64,000 bases of DNA from Hymenopus coronatus. Its lineage: Eukaryota > Arthropoda > Insecta > Mantodea > Hymenopodidae. Below are positions 46,260-58,129 of the stretch, piece after piece. The notes beneath the pieces were generated by a model. It had not been told where the DNA came from. It did not search any database and saw only the letters and a list, made by a program, of their open reading frames with translations. Position numbers and translations under genes: made by a program. Location of the stretch: contig CM060895.1 of NCBI GenBank assembly GCA_030762935.1, positions 37,752,001-37,816,000 of the forward strand, written 5' to 3'. Every line of letters begins with the position of its first letter. The first letter of the stretch is position 1.

Positions 46260-47088
46260 TCTGATGTGTTCCATTCACACGACTTTCTCTAAATTTCTGT
46301 AAAAATTATTATTAAAAAGCTTATGCTTCTATTTACTTCATTCTAATTGAGAAAAAATTAGCAGAAGTAGCGTTATTACTTGCTTCCTTGTAAGTAGAAG
46401 TGAAATAAGTGAGTACCATAGCTTAAAGTGATAGTTAAAAGCTGGTTGCTATGTGACTGAAGTTCCTTTGTATGGACAAGAGTTGACAAATTCCCGTATG
46501 AGAAAAGTATAAGTTTTTCAAAGCTGAAACCAAAAACAAGGAATATCTCAAAAACGATCAACTCCACAAAAAAAATGTATTTAACATAGATCGTGTGTTT
46601 TAATGTACTCAACTTTTTTGTGTGGTAAGTTTTTGTCCATCGCTTACGGTTTAGCAGTTATGCAAAATTCCGTAAAATTGATCCAGAATAAAGTAGTCTA
46701 TAGAGGCTATTCCCAGAAAGTTCAAGATATTTATTTTATTTGTCAGGTAAACATCTTTAATATACGATATTTTAAACAAAATCGTTGGACCCATTTTTGA
46801 GAAAATAAAAAATTTCGAAAAAGGTCCATGTAAATAGTAGTTTGGGGTGGGGGGCGTTTTCTCAATATTTTCATGTCACATCTCTGGAAGATACTAAACC
46901 TAAATACCAAGTTTGGTATTTAACGACTTTTCGTTCACACATGGACCTTTTTCTGAAAATGCTTTTTTTTTTTTTTTGCATACAGGGGACCCTAAAACAT
47001 ATATTTCGGTGAAATCTCGGTATCAAGTTTTTGGGTGGAGTGCAATACTTTATCTATACACTATGTACATAGTATGTGTAGTGAAAGT
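46260..47088 (+). mobile_element. Family R element, complete
   Basis: TCTGATGTGTTCC to TAGTGAAAGT (829 bp), placed between two family G copies at an A run. A 13-nt T run near 46965-46978 replaces the usual TTTTTCTGAAA block. Confidence 0.93.
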
Positions 47089-47090
47089 AA

Positions 47091-47335
47091 AAACAGTAAA
47101 GTTTTATTGAAATAAATATGAACATTTTCACGATATAAAACAGCTATAACCAACCTAATTTTATTTTTGAGATTAGTATGATATGAAATTAGAAAAAAAA
47201 AAAAAAAAGGTCCCACTAAAATATTAAAACATTTGATTAGTTATCTTGGTTGCCAAATGGCAATACCTTGGAATAGAAGGTTAATTTATCTTAATTTAAC
47301 TACAGCAGGTTTAAGGGAAGGATGGATGAAATGTA

Positions 47336-47373
<38 letters not shown>

Positions 47374-47425
47374 GGTAGCAACATATGATGATGTACATTC
47401 AGGATAGTGCGGTACAGCTCCGCAT
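47091..47425 (+). repeat. Family G repeat with (ATT)n, copy 3
   Basis: Near-complete copy with a 37-nt (ATT)n tract at 47336-47372 and the same TTGCCAAATGGCAATACC and AGGTAGCAACATATGATGATG blocks. Confidence 0.8.
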
Positions 47426-47905
47426 TTTGGAAGCGTCTGTACCTTAATCATGACCCTGACTCGATGTAAAGTTGTTAAACGCGGAAGTGCATCGAGTGCA
47501 ATGTGACGTCATACCTTGCTACGGGCAGAAAAGAGACGCAGTAATTTGTCTATTATGCACACCTGTCACGAGCTCAACCCAGGTATCACGTAACATACTT
47601 TTAATTTTTTTTTTAACTTAATGTTGAAGTACTTACGCCCGTTAGCATAATGTGTCCTTGAATAAACTGTCAGTGTTTTGTTTTCGATGTGCAGCAAAAG
47701 GAATAAACACGAGATGCATCTCTTTTGTTTTAAAAAGCGTGATGCTTTTGTCAGTCCTATAATCTTTGTAGCGGTTTCCTGTTTGAGTTCCAGCGCCACC
47801 CGGAACACAATGGTTTGACCCTGTAGTTATTTTCTAGGTCATTGCTGAATCTGTTGCGTTTCAGGGAAATACAAACGCCTAAGAGTGATGGGTGGGTTCA
47901 AAATA
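47426..47905. other. Low-copy DNA, no gene seen
   Basis: Slightly less AT-rich at 47426-47560. No frame I can support. Confidence 0.4.
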
Positions 47906-48750
47906 TTAAATAACTTTCTCTTGCTGTTCCAAATACAAACTATTCTCACAAAAATGTATTCTTTTATCTACATCATGTTAATCGAGATAAACACTAGCAG
48001 AATTGGTCTTATTACTTGCTTCGTTTTAAGTAGAAGGGAACTTTAGGAATACACTCGGCTAAACGATAGTCATATCTTTTAAAAGCTGGCCGCTATGTGA
48101 AACAATTGAGGTTCGGTTCACTTTGCATGGTCCAATTTGAGAAAAGGTAGGTAGTTTAAAACTGAAACCAATAACAAAGAGTGTCTCGGAAACGGTCAAC
48201 TCTGCAACAAAAATGCATGATATAAATTGTGTTTTAAGTATATTTTGTATATTAAGTTTATGTATATCTCTTACAGTTTACTATTTATGCAAAATTCACT
48301 TAGATTGTACAGATCTTCGGAAGCTATTCCCAGAAAATTCAAAATATACATTTTATTTTTGATATCAATATTTTAATATACAATATTTTAATTAAATCGT
48401 TAGTCATTTTTAAGAAAAACAAACATATTCAAAAAATGTTCCATATAAAGGGTAGTTTGTGGTGGGAGGAATTTTTTTGAAAATCTTCCTGTCCATCTTT
48501 GAAAGATTCTAAACATAAATTCCAAGTTTGGTTTTTAACAGTCTATTTGTTTTTTAACTATGAGCTATGCTGTCCACAGACACACACACACTCACACAGA
48601 CCTTTTTCTAAAATTATTTTTTTCGGACTCAGGAGACAACAAAATATATATTTTCCGGTGAAATTTCGATATCGTATTTTTGGGTGGAATACAATACCTT
48701 CTCTTGCTACTGTGTACATATATTGTATGTACGTACATGCTAGAGAAAGT
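47906..48750 (+). mobile_element. Family R element, CTGTTCC subfamily
   Basis: Head TAACTTTCTCTTGCTGTTCC (first ~15 nt missing) to TAGAGAAAGT at 48750. The hairpin has drifted to TGTACATATATTGTATGTACG. Confidence 0.85.
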
Positions 48751-48894
48751 AAAATTACAAGAGTAACAAATATTTGATCGTGTTTTCTCTGTGGTTCTTT
48801 TAAAAGTATAACTGGAAAACGACACTTACAAATTAGAGGATGCAAGGGCAACATTTTCAGAGAATTTATATTTCTAAACTTTGCCTTTAAAAAC

Positions 48895-49175
48895 TCCATG
48901 GCAGGACAGCTCACAAGGAACCTTAGCCTACCGTCCTGCCGCTGCGTCCCCCATTTTGGTCCATGACAGACGGTTAATGCGGTCCTCATGACCTGGAGCC
49001 GCTACTTCTCCTTCAAGTAGCTCCTCAATTGGCCACCCAGGGACCTCACGAGGCTGAGTGTACCCCGATGCAGGTCTCCCAGCGGGGGAAAAAGGCCCAC
49101 GCCGGTACTGGGAATTGAACCCAGGTCACCCGCTTGGCAAGCAGCAACGCTACCATCGCGCTAAGGAGACGACCA
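48895..49175 (-). mobile_element. tRNA-derived SINE, family F
   Basis: The minus-strand head holds TTAGCGCGATGGTAGCG and a B-box CTGGGTTCAATTCCC. The body has GAGGCTGAGTGTACCCC and CTCAATTGGCCACCC. One copy in the window. Confidence 0.7.
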
Positions 49176-49429
49176 AAATTTGCCTCTACTCAGTAAAAAC
49201 TACATTAAATATTGCCATGGTCAGTAAAATTACGTTTTAAACATTCTCAGTAATGTTTCATTCATTATAATTCTTGTAAATAGAAAATATTAATGTCAAT
49301 ATAAACTCAAACAGCAATAATGTCTACTGGAGTGGTTTCTTATGTACCATGATTTATTTTCCCATACTCCCTTTCATTCCGTTTCCTTCTCATATTTAAG
49401 GAACAAAAATAAAACCGAATATTGTTGGT

Positions 49430-49592
49430 CAACGACGCTGTCAATTGCCAGGGTCATGTAGGATCACAAAGATGTGCTGATCTGGGGCTGTCGCTTTTCA
49501 GCACACTTATAAACCATCGTTCTGGGCCGGGTTTGAACACATGACCTTTTGATAAGAAGGCCAGCACCTAACCAACTGAGCCACATACACAG
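49430..49592 (-). mobile_element. tRNA-derived SINE, second type
   Basis: The minus strand reads GTGGCTCAGTTGGTTAGGTG, then GGTCATGTGTTCAAACCCGG, typical A- and B-box regions. The downstream body is short and there is no clear A tail. Confidence 0.6.
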
Positions 49593-50831
49593 ACTCTTTC
49601 TTCTTTCAGGCGTATTCTAGGTTTTGTAGCGTAGGCAGTGCACATATCTGCTCAAAGGAAAGCGTAGTCCCCGTGGACACTAGGCGGCTGTTTGTTGACG
49701 AGTCGTTCATCGAACTCTCTACATAGCTCCGACAACGGGACGGGTCTTCGAGATAAGAATTGATATGGACTTCTGCGCGTCTCAGTAGACTGCCTGCATG
49801 CGGCCTGTAACCTCCTGTTGTTCGTTCATTTCATCCATTGCTTATGAGGGGTAGTACCACAATAGATCCCAGTGTGCGAGGTGTCCTAGCTGATGTATAA
49901 CCTATGATAATATTTCTTCTTATTGTTATTTTCACAATTTAAACATTAATTTACAGTTTTATTATACTGATATGCGTTTATTTATGTGTATTAATCTCAA
50001 TATGCATTTAAATGTTATCAGGGAGTGACAGAGTGATGTAACGAGTACATTTTCATAAGGAAAATGAAAAATGTATTCATGAAAGAAAATTAATACATTA
50101 ATGACTAAAACATTGCTACAACGTTTATAAAGCAAGAGGAAGGTGAAATATCACAGATAAATTTGTAAAATTAGACAGTTATGATTGGTAGTTTTATTGC
50201 TTTCTGGAAATATTGTAAATCTCAAACAACTTTCATATTTAAAAATGGCAAGATGTTTGTAATGAGATGACAGCCTTGTACCCAATCCATTGAGCCTCGC
50301 CCCTTAGACCACAACACCGTGATTTAATATTGAAACAGTTAATTTGTCTTTCGAACCCCATTATAAATGATTTACAAAGTAAACACCGCCTTCAGTTGGC
50401 CTGTATTATTCAACATTTGATTCTTAATGACACGAACGGCATTTATTGCAATAACAGTAAATGTAATGACCGCTGGATACACACTCGCTCTGAATAAATG
50501 ATTAAAAACAGGTAGAGTTGCACGCAAGCATTCAAGGTTTGATATACGAGTGATGTTCTCTGCTAATTATTATGCTCTTTGATCTTCAACGTGAAGCGAT
50601 AACAAAGAATGAAGCAAGAGATTTCTTTACATAATGGCGCCGTGCAAGCGGTCGTCTCCTGTTGGTTCGCGATGTGCATTTGTCTCGCTGCAGGTGTATA
50701 TAGTCTCTGAGATTTTTAAATTCCGTTTTCTTGTTGGCTTTGTTCCACAAGTGAGTAGAGGACAAATATACGTACGCAACGCCGTCCAGAATAATAATTA
50801 TGTTAAATAAAGTTGCAGAGATTTGCTAGTT
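49593..50831. other. Low-copy AT-rich DNA, no gene seen
   Basis: No recognised repeats. A short GC-richer piece at 50630-50690 is unassigned. Confidence 0.4.
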
Positions 50832-51673
50832 ACTTTCTCTACACGTACTATGTACCTACATAGTGTATATAGAAGTATTCGATACCGATACCGAGATTTC
50901 ACCGGAAATACATATTTTAGGACACCTGAATGCAAAAAAGAAAAAAAAAAAAAAACATTTTTAGAAAAATGTCCGTGTGTGTCTGTCTGTCTGTCTGTGA
51001 GTATGTGTGTGTGTGTCTTTTGGCAGCATAGCTCAAAAACGAAAAGTTCGTTAAATACCAAACTTGGTATTTAAGTTCAGTATCTTCCAAGGATGCTACA
51101 TAATCTTCCAAGATTATCAAGAAAAACCCCCACCTCAAAACTACCCCTTACATGGAAAAAGTTTCGAAAATTTTTATTTTCTCAAAAATTGCTGAAACGA
51201 TTTTAATTAAAATCTCTTATATTTAAGATGCCAAATAGAATGTATATCTTGAATTTTCGGGGAATAGCCTCTAAAGACCTCTATTCTGGATGACTTTTTT
51301 TGAATTTTGCATAACTAGTAAACCACAAAAGATAGACAAAAACTTAATACACAAAAGCAGTAGTGTGTCTTTAAACACACAATTTGTGTTATATACATTT
51401 TTTCCTGGAGTTGGCTTTTTCGAGATATTCCTTGTGGGAACTTGTTAACTCCTGGCCACGCAAAGAAACGGAATTCAACGGCATAGCAACCATATTTTAA
51501 AGCATTGGACTGTCGGTTTAGACTAGTGTATTTCCTTATTTCCCCTCTACTTATAAGAAACTAAGTAATAAGACCGCTTCTGCTAGTGTTTATCAGATTA
51601 GCATGAAGTAGATAGAAGAATAATAATTTGTTACAGAGATGTAAAGAAAGCCATGTGAATGTAGGTCATCAGA
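50832..51673 (-). mobile_element. Family R element, complete
   Basis: ACTTTCTCTACACGTACTAT to GGTCATCAGA (842 bp). The hairpin is widened by an inserted CTA, and a 15-nt A run lies near 50941-50956. Confidence 0.9.
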
Positions 51674-52290
51674 TATTTTTAGACAGTAAAATTTTATTGT
51701 TTAAATAAACATGTAAGCTAGACTTTTGAAATAAGACACTATAGCTGGTATACATTTCTGTAAGATATTTTGTGAAAGTTCCAAATTTCACAGTTGAATC
51801 AGCTTAAAGCTACGCGCAAATTGTTGTAAGGCACCTGTGTTATGACCACACATTATATAAACTTGTACATTAGTGCTGCACCTTGAAGCAGAAAAAAAGA
51901 GTGCAGTTTTACAACCGCAGTGCGCTGCATCGACCTTGCACATGCGCTCTCTTTTTCATTCGGCATTACACTTTGTGTTGGAACCTGTAGAGTAGGCTGT
52001 CCCGCACTTCTCGACAGCTGAAAGTAATTACCGCAACAGCTGAGTCACACCACGGCGAGCAAGAGCGATCTAAGTGCCTTCCTTCCGCACAATTTGCATG
52101 TCAATGGCCTTGATAATAACATCCAGCATTTCATTAGAGCCGACAGGCAAGCTGGGATTTGCTTTACTGCTGAATAATATTAGTTTTAATTTTACATTCA
52201 CAAGATTTTCTCTTCTCATTCTTCTACAAGCTTACAAACGCTTATCTTCTACCTCTGGGGTTTTCAAACCAATTTTCAGTATACATTTCG
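51674..52290. other. Low-copy DNA, no gene seen
   Basis: Slightly less AT-rich near 51900-52080. No supported frame. Confidence 0.4.
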
Positions 52291-52740
52291 TTGTCATTTT
52301 TTTTTACTTTTTAACGCCCATTTCCATGCACACGGAGTACAGGGGATGGACACTGGTGATTCATGATTAAGATGAGACGCTCCGAACCTAAAGTCGGAGA
52401 GGTCCATAGTGGTCCCTTACAATTAAACAAGCGAGCATATGTTGACTACTGAGGGATGCGTGCCAATCCAGGGACAAGTCCGCAGGTTTTTTCCATTAGG
52501 CCAGTACCTATTTTATACACTGAAGCTCCCTGCGGCAGTGGATACTTCCCCTCAATCCCGAGGGGAAGACCACCGAAAGCCACAGTAGGGCCAACCTTTA
52601 TCAACTTAGGTCTACTAACTTTCCAGGTTAGTGCCTGAGGACATTAAAGTGTCTCACAACCTCTCCGAGACGTACCCAATCTCCCACAGGTATCGGGCCA
52701 CTGCCACGTCGAGTCCAACCCAATCCGTACAGCTCCATTA
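52291..52740 (-). mobile_element. Probable unclassified repeat
   Basis: T-rich start, TTTTAACGCCCATTTCC (resembles the tails of SINE families B and D reversed), then GC-richer sequence. No second copy to define it. Confidence 0.35.
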
Positions 52741-52849
52741 TGGGAGGGGCTCAGATGTTCGGCCCGACTACTTCTAGTAACGTCAGAAGTACTACGGGTG
52801 CTCGGGGTCCAGAAGCAGCTGAAGAGGTGCCGGTCCCCAAGGCCGCACT

Positions 52850-53120
52850 CGCTAAAGTGCCTTGTTTTGGGCATGGGTGTATGTGTGTTTGTAAATGTGT
52901 GTATATGTGTGTATTAGAAGCAAAAAAAAAAAAAAAAAAAACCAATAATCAACTAGAAAAACCATGGAAACGTTGGGGAAAAAGGACATATGGGGGAGGG
53001 GAAGGAGAACAGTGTCGGAGTCCTGACGCCCCCACCAAGGACGGTCCACATCCCAACCACCAAAGTCAGGTGTCGGAGACAGTTGCTATAACAATGAAAA
53101 GGGCATGCAGGCATAGGAAA
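52850..53120 (+). mobile_element. SINE-like repeat, family E, copy 1
   Basis: GTATGTGTGTTTGTAAATGTG, GTATATGTGTGTATTAGAAG, a 20-nt A run, and CAGTGTCGGAGTCCTGACG. The same sequence order is found at 58860-59125. Confidence 0.7.
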
Positions 53121-53210
53121 TTCGGGGAATGAAAGAAACCTATCCAGCATTCGCATCGCGACTCGGGAATGTAAATATCATCCTTATACATACGGTATTA
53201 AAGTAAAAAT

Positions 53211-53435
53211 CAGCCCACCTGGGTAGTGTGATGGTAGCGTGTCTGCCTCATATTCAATGGGTTGTGAGTTCGAATCTCGCTTAGGGTGAGTTACCCGGAT
53301 AAGGGTTTTTTCGAGGTTTTCCTTTCACCTGAGAAGACGAATTTCGAGTAACTTTAAGCTCCATGGACCCCTTTCACCAATTCATTCATCATCCGATATG
53401 ACCAACGAGGTTAAAGGGCGTTAAGCTAAAAAAAA
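53211..53435 (+). mobile_element. tRNA-derived SINE, family D
   Basis: Head CCTGGGTAGTGTGATGGTAG and B-box GTGAGTTCGAATCTCG. The body has GAGAAGACGAATTTCGAG and CATCATCCGATATGACC, the tail GGTTAAAGGGCGTTAAG and an A run. Confidence 0.85.
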
Positions 53436-53768
53436 GTATAAATCATTTAAGTCATTTTTAGAAAACCATTTTCTAAAATGTTTCCATGTAAAGGGTAGTT
53501 TGTGATCGGAAGTTTTTATTAAAAAGCTTCGTGTCGTATACTTGGAAGATACTAAACAAAAATATCAAGTTTAGTTTTTAAAAGTCTTTTCGTTTCTGAG
53601 CTATGCAGACACATTCATGGACCTTTTTTCTGAAAATGTTCTTCTCGGAGCCAAAGGACCTCAAAACATATTTCATGTGAAATCTCGACATTGTATATTT
53701 GTGTGGAACACAATAGGTACATTCTCTAGCTATTATGTACATTATGTGCACATACTGCTAAAGAAAGT
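53436..53768 (+). mobile_element. Family R element, 5'-truncated
   Basis: Only the last ~330 nt, from TTAAGTCATTTTTAG to AAGAAAGT. It directly follows the A tail of a SINE. Confidence 0.8.
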
Positions 53769-54335
53769 AAAAATATAGTATATGTGAAGAGAAAGTAGTG
53801 TAATATTTACATTCGCAGTAGTACTTATCAAAGCAGTATAATGTACAAAGAGGTGTTGACTCCGTCCTTGAAACGCAGCGAGGCTAATTCTGACATAAAA
53901 TGAAAAGCATTACGTTAACACAAGACCTTGATGCATTTGGCATCGTTAAACATGCAGGCCGTAAACCACGGCAATTTAAGTGCAAGGTTGCGCATCCACG
54001 TCACTTGCTGCCTTATTGCTCCTTGATGCGGGTTACACTAATGCATTAGTGTTACATTTGTCATTATCACCTTCACCTTCTTTCACGGATTAGGTCTTTG
54101 CCTGTTCCGATCTCACATCTGTTCAGCCCAGCGTTCTCTTGGACTTCATACCGATGTTCTTCCTTCAGGATTATCCCATGCTCTTTCAGTTGCAGATGCT
54201 CTATCAATTGTTCCTGGAGTCCGGTACCGAAGCCTCCCGGACCCTTAACGGTCCCTAATTACATATCCCCCAAGCCTCCCCAAAGCAGGTAGCCTTCCGG
54301 TCGAAACAGGTAACAGTTGCGGTTTGGTGTTTACA
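53769..54335. other. Low-copy DNA, no gene seen
   Basis: Contains an 18-bp perfect palindrome at 54035-54052. The piece at 54080-54300 reads like a decayed retroelement untranslated region, but I cannot classify it. Confidence 0.35.
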
Positions 54336-54480
54336 ATATATATATATTTTAATGCTTTATTGATCGATCAGCGCATGTGCGCTCTACAGATCATTGATTT
54401 TAGACATTATTTACATGCATGGTACTGAATAACATTGAAATGAGGGTCCCTCATAAGTAGGTACATTTTTTGTTTTTATT
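54336..54480 (-). mobile_element. 3' untranslated region of the Jockey-like element
   Basis: About 145 nt between the stop codon and a terminal (TA)n tract (54337-54350), which acts as the 3' tail. It contains CATGTGCGCTGATCG-type palindromic sequence. Confidence 0.65.
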
Positions 54481-55404
54481 TTACAGAAAGTCCTGCTGTG
54501 AGAGCTGGTCCATTGGTAGGCGACTCTTGATGCGAGTTGGATAGTTAGATTTTCTGCCAACAGAATAGTTAGTGGCTCCTGAGACGTCTTTTAGCTTGCT
54601 GTAAAGCTGTTGAATGATGCTGATTCCAGTTTCTCTATGTACTTGACTATTTCTGACAAACCATGGTGCATTCGTTGAGATTCGCAATATTTTGTTTTGA
54701 AATGTCTGGATACGTTTGATTTCAGAAGGACTAGTTCCTCCCCAAACTGGACAAGCGTATAGTAGCTGTGGTCTTAATAGAGTCGTGTAAAGTAGTGTGC
54801 AGTTTTTTAGTTTGAGTGAAGATCTTTTGTTGAGGAGGGGGTAGAGTTTTGCCAGTCTTGCTCGGGCTAGTTTAAGTTTGTTGCTTATATGTGGTTTCCA
54901 TGTGAGTCGTCGATCCAGGAGTACACCGAGATATTTCACTGTTTCTGTCTTAGTTTTCCAGGGTATCTGTTTCGCTGGGAGCGCTACTGGTGGTGGATAG
55001 TTCCGTCTGCATAGTGTAAAGATCATTGCTTCACATTTTTGCTGGTTGAGCGAAATACGCCAGTTGCCTAACCAGGGTATAATTAAGTTTAAGGCCTCTT
55101 GAAGGTGATTTCTGGCGGTGTGGATATTGCGATGTGTTGAGAAGATTGCAGTATCGTCCGCATACATAGCGATTTGAGCTGTAGGCGTTGCAGGCATATC
55201 AGAGGTGTACATGTTGAACAGAACTGGTCCCAGGATAGATCCTTGAGGAACTCCGGCTGTTATAGGTTTTGTAGAAGAGTAACAACTACCTATGCGGACT
55301 GAGAATGTTCGTTGTGACAGAAAGGAAGAAATTATTTTATTTACGATATTTGATGAAGCATTACGTACTTTTAGTGGAAGATGCTTCTTCCGTGTTTTCT
55401 CTCT
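54481..55404 (-). pseudogene. Jockey-type non-LTR retrotransposon reverse transcriptase, 5'-truncated
   Basis: An uninterrupted frame of 307 codons from 55404 to TAA at 54481. It covers the C-terminal half of a Jockey-clade reverse transcriptase: PITAGVPQGSILGP (palm motif B), YADDTAIF (catalytic motif C with both aspartates), a linker SLNQQKCEAM, then VKYLGVLLDRRLTW and LLYACPVWGG in the thumb. The tail APWFVRNSQVHRETGISI is typical of the clade. The endonuclease, the upstream palm and ORF1 are missing, so it is a dead-on-arrival 5'-truncated copy that cannot mobilise itself. Its frame has no stop or frameshift, which suggests a relatively recent insertion. No ATG is expected at a truncation point. 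Confidence 0.92.
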
Positions 55405-55814
55405 TCAGTTGCTAGTATATTAGTTTTGATGGCCTTGAACATATATCTTCGGATCACAAGTACTTTCTGTCTCTGAATTTTGTCACTAGGTGGTGCCGCG
55501 TGGCTATGGTCCTCTTGAATATCCAGGACATCTATTTCTTCAATGGAAAAGGTTTTAATAAAACTTTTGCAACTTTTAACATTGCACGTACCCCACTTTT
55601 TAAACACTTCTGGAATCCGAAAGTGTAACCGTTCCGAAGTAGACTTTTCCTTCCGTCCTATTCACTGTAATTCCAGTCTCGAGGGAAAACATGTTAACTA
55701 ATTTTCCGTACACTGAAAGAAATCAAGGGAAAAATTAGGCATACCCATTACACCCCACATGCTGGGCTAATTACACCGGTTTCGCGGGAGGTTAAGCTTG
55801 CTAAGCTTACGTGG
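55405..55814. other. Low-copy DNA, no gene seen
   Basis: Includes the point of truncation of the retrotransposon. A short minus-strand frame (55371-55607) is unsupported. Confidence 0.35.
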
Positions 55815-56030
55815 GTACGGGACGCTTCGGTCCTGCGCCCTATTCCTGTGCTTTTCTATTTGTCGAAGAAGTGGCTGTAGTTTTAGTTCCTCTCTAATAT
55901 TGTCACGTTTCTAATATGTTCTTCTCTTGAAAAACTCACACAGACCGTAAGAAGCTCATTTCCGCTGCTCTTTTTCCTTTAGGATCCAGACCTCGCTTCC
56001 ATACATCGCCACTGGTGGTCTAATTTCCAT
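55815..56030 (-). pseudogene. Decayed non-LTR retrotransposon C-terminus, different lineage
   Basis: In shifting frames the minus strand reads PVAMYGSEVWILKEKEQ, AAEMSFLRSV and NIREELKLQPLLRQIEKHRN. These match in order the familiar C-terminal pattern YGSE.W.LK... EAAEM.FLR... .IREEL found after the reverse transcriptase in many animal non-LTR elements. At least two frameshifts and stops break it. Confidence 0.75.
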
Positions 56031-56269
56031 TCCCATCCATAATAGACTAGAGTTCATTCACATATACAACAAGCTATTTTTTGAAATTGGTAAAATAAAA
56101 ACGTTTAGATTATATCACCTTTTTGTGCATTCCTAAGCAAAGTTTTCAATATTGGAATCATTAAAATGTAGTTATCTCAGTTTTTGTACAATAGAGGGTT
56201 AATACCACCACAAACTTTTTATATGACATCCTATACATATTTTAATACTATCTCAAACAAAATCTAAAT

Positions 56270-56680
56270 ATCGCCTGCGGTGCCATAGAAGTAAAAGCGG
56301 ATGTTAAACACTATAAAGAAAATCTAAATAAAGGTTGTAAGCAATAATCACAATATGTCGTTAGATAGATTACGTTTTCGTTTCGTAATCGGGTTAACCT
56401 CCCCGTAATTGTAGGACTGACGCCCCCTGAGGACTTACAAGCCAATGCCTAGGAGTCAGCAGCCTGTCGGGGAGCCTACGGCGCGAGGAGAATCTGTTAC
56501 GTAGTCAGGCTTGAACATGAGGAAGTGGATGATGTGAAATGTAAGCGAAATTGATAGTTGGAAAGGTGAGGATGGAGCAATTGGTGGAATGAGTGGCGGT
56601 GGAAACCGGAGGATCCGGAGACGCCGCTTCGTCCACCACGAATCCCACATGCGGGAGCTTGGGATGCAACCCGTTGTTAA
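56270..56680. mobile_element. SINE family B fragments
   Basis: A + strand tail piece (56272-56320: CTGCGGTGCCATAGAAGTAA, GTTAAACACTATA) and a minus-strand body (56510-56680: AATTGGTGGAATGAG, GGAAACCGGAGGATCCGG, CTTCGTCCACCACG). Two separate insertions. Confidence 0.65.
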
Positions 56681-57136
56681 ATTACATAGAACATTTGTTG
56701 TATAAGAAATATATCTCTCCTGTTTTATCTGTTTTCCAATAGTTGAACAGAAGTGCGCAGTAACTGCGATCAAGAAATCTTAAAATAAAACACGTAGGTA
56801 ATCTAAGTCGTAGATTCTTGAAGGACTGTTGCTGTAACTGGCATGCTTTGTTTTGTACAAGCCTCTATAGAAAAATTGCCATCCTACATCAACCCATTTT
56901 CCTGTGTCTAAAAACAATCGATAGTCACGTTGCTTATCTGTTCGAGATAAGGTTTTCAACGGGAGTCGTAATTTGGCACATTCTCTCGTGCTTTTACTAC
57001 GCAACCAATTGGCAAAAAAGTTGCTGCAACCATTTGCACCTGACGCCTTTGTTCGTATCCATGGCCAGTGTTAATTCTTATAATGAGATAAGAATAGTGT
57101 ATGTTATCGACGTAATTGATCGCTCAAGTTATAGTT
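56681..57136. other. Low-copy DNA, no gene seen
   Basis: Frames on both strands are short and unsupported. Confidence 0.4.
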
Positions 57137-57397
57137 GACTGCCTCCGTGGTCGAGTGGTCAGCGAGCTGACTTCCGGGGTTCGATTCCCGGCTGGGGCGG
57201 GGAATTTTTTTTAGCCAGAATTATCCCCCACAGAGTCTGGAAGTTTGTATGTGAGTGTGAATGTGTGCGTGTTTGAGGAAAATAAAAGTGATTTAAACCT
57301 ACAGACAACGAGTTGTTTCAAGTGGAAAGCCCCCGATATGACCTTAGATGTTAAAGGGGGTTTTAAAAAAAACAAAACAAAAAAAAAAAAAAAAAAA
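57137..57397 (+). mobile_element. SINE, family A
   Basis: GACTGCCTCCGTGGTCGAG head with a small deletion before the B-box GGTTCGATTCCCG. The tail is GTTAAAGGGGGTTTTAAA and an A run. Confidence 0.9.
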
Positions 57398-57537
57398 CTT
57401 ACAGTTGTCGTGCTTGACAAAATTACCTAATTGTGTAATCGTAAGCTATAACAAAAAAAGAAAGAAAGAAAGAAAAAAAAAAGAACGACTTATGTGCCAT
57501 TCAGAAAAGTTTCTCTGCCAACGAACAATTTAAATAT

Positions 57538-57809
57538 ATGTATATTTTTTTTTATTGTTTCATTTATATAGCCCCCCTTCAACACCTAAGGTCATATCGG
57601 GGGCTTTGCACTTGAAATAACGCGTTGTCTGTAGGTTTAAATCATTTTGTTTTCTTAAACCACACACGCATTCATTATCACATACATACTTCTGTGGGAG
57701 ATAAGGAATAATTCCGACTAAAGAAAAATTCCCCGCCCCAGCCGGGAATCGAACCCGGTACCTCCGAGTGAGAAGTCAACTCGCTGACCACTCGACGACG
57801 GAGGCAGTC
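57538..57809 (-). mobile_element. SINE, family A, with target duplication
   Basis: Full-length copy from a T run to ACGGAGGCAGTC. An 11-bp duplication, AATTTAAATAT, flanks it at 57527-57537 and 57810-57820. Confidence 0.93.
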
Positions 57810-57824
57810 AATTTAAATATTGTT

Positions 57825-58078
57825 TGAGTGGTCAGCAAGCTGTCATCTCACCTGGAGGTCCCGGGTTCGACTCCCGGCTGGGGCGGGAACTTTTTCTATA
57901 GCCAGAATTATTCCCTATCCCCCACAAAGTTTGGGAGTATGAATGTGTGTGTGTCTGAGAAAGAGAGGGAGAGAGAGAGAGAGTGAGTGAGTGTCTTTAC
58001 TGATATAAAAATGATTGACCTAATGTTCTAAACCTACAGTAATACGAGTCGTTTCACAAATCAAAAAAAAAAAAAATA
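57825..58078 (+). mobile_element. SINE, family A, head-truncated
   Basis: Begins at GAGTGGTCAGCAAGC, keeps the B-box, has a (GA)n tract at 57958-57990, and ends in an A run. Confidence 0.85.
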
Positions 58079-58129
58079 TATACTCATAACAATATTTTTG
58101 TTGGGCTTTGTATTTCCATAAATATGACC

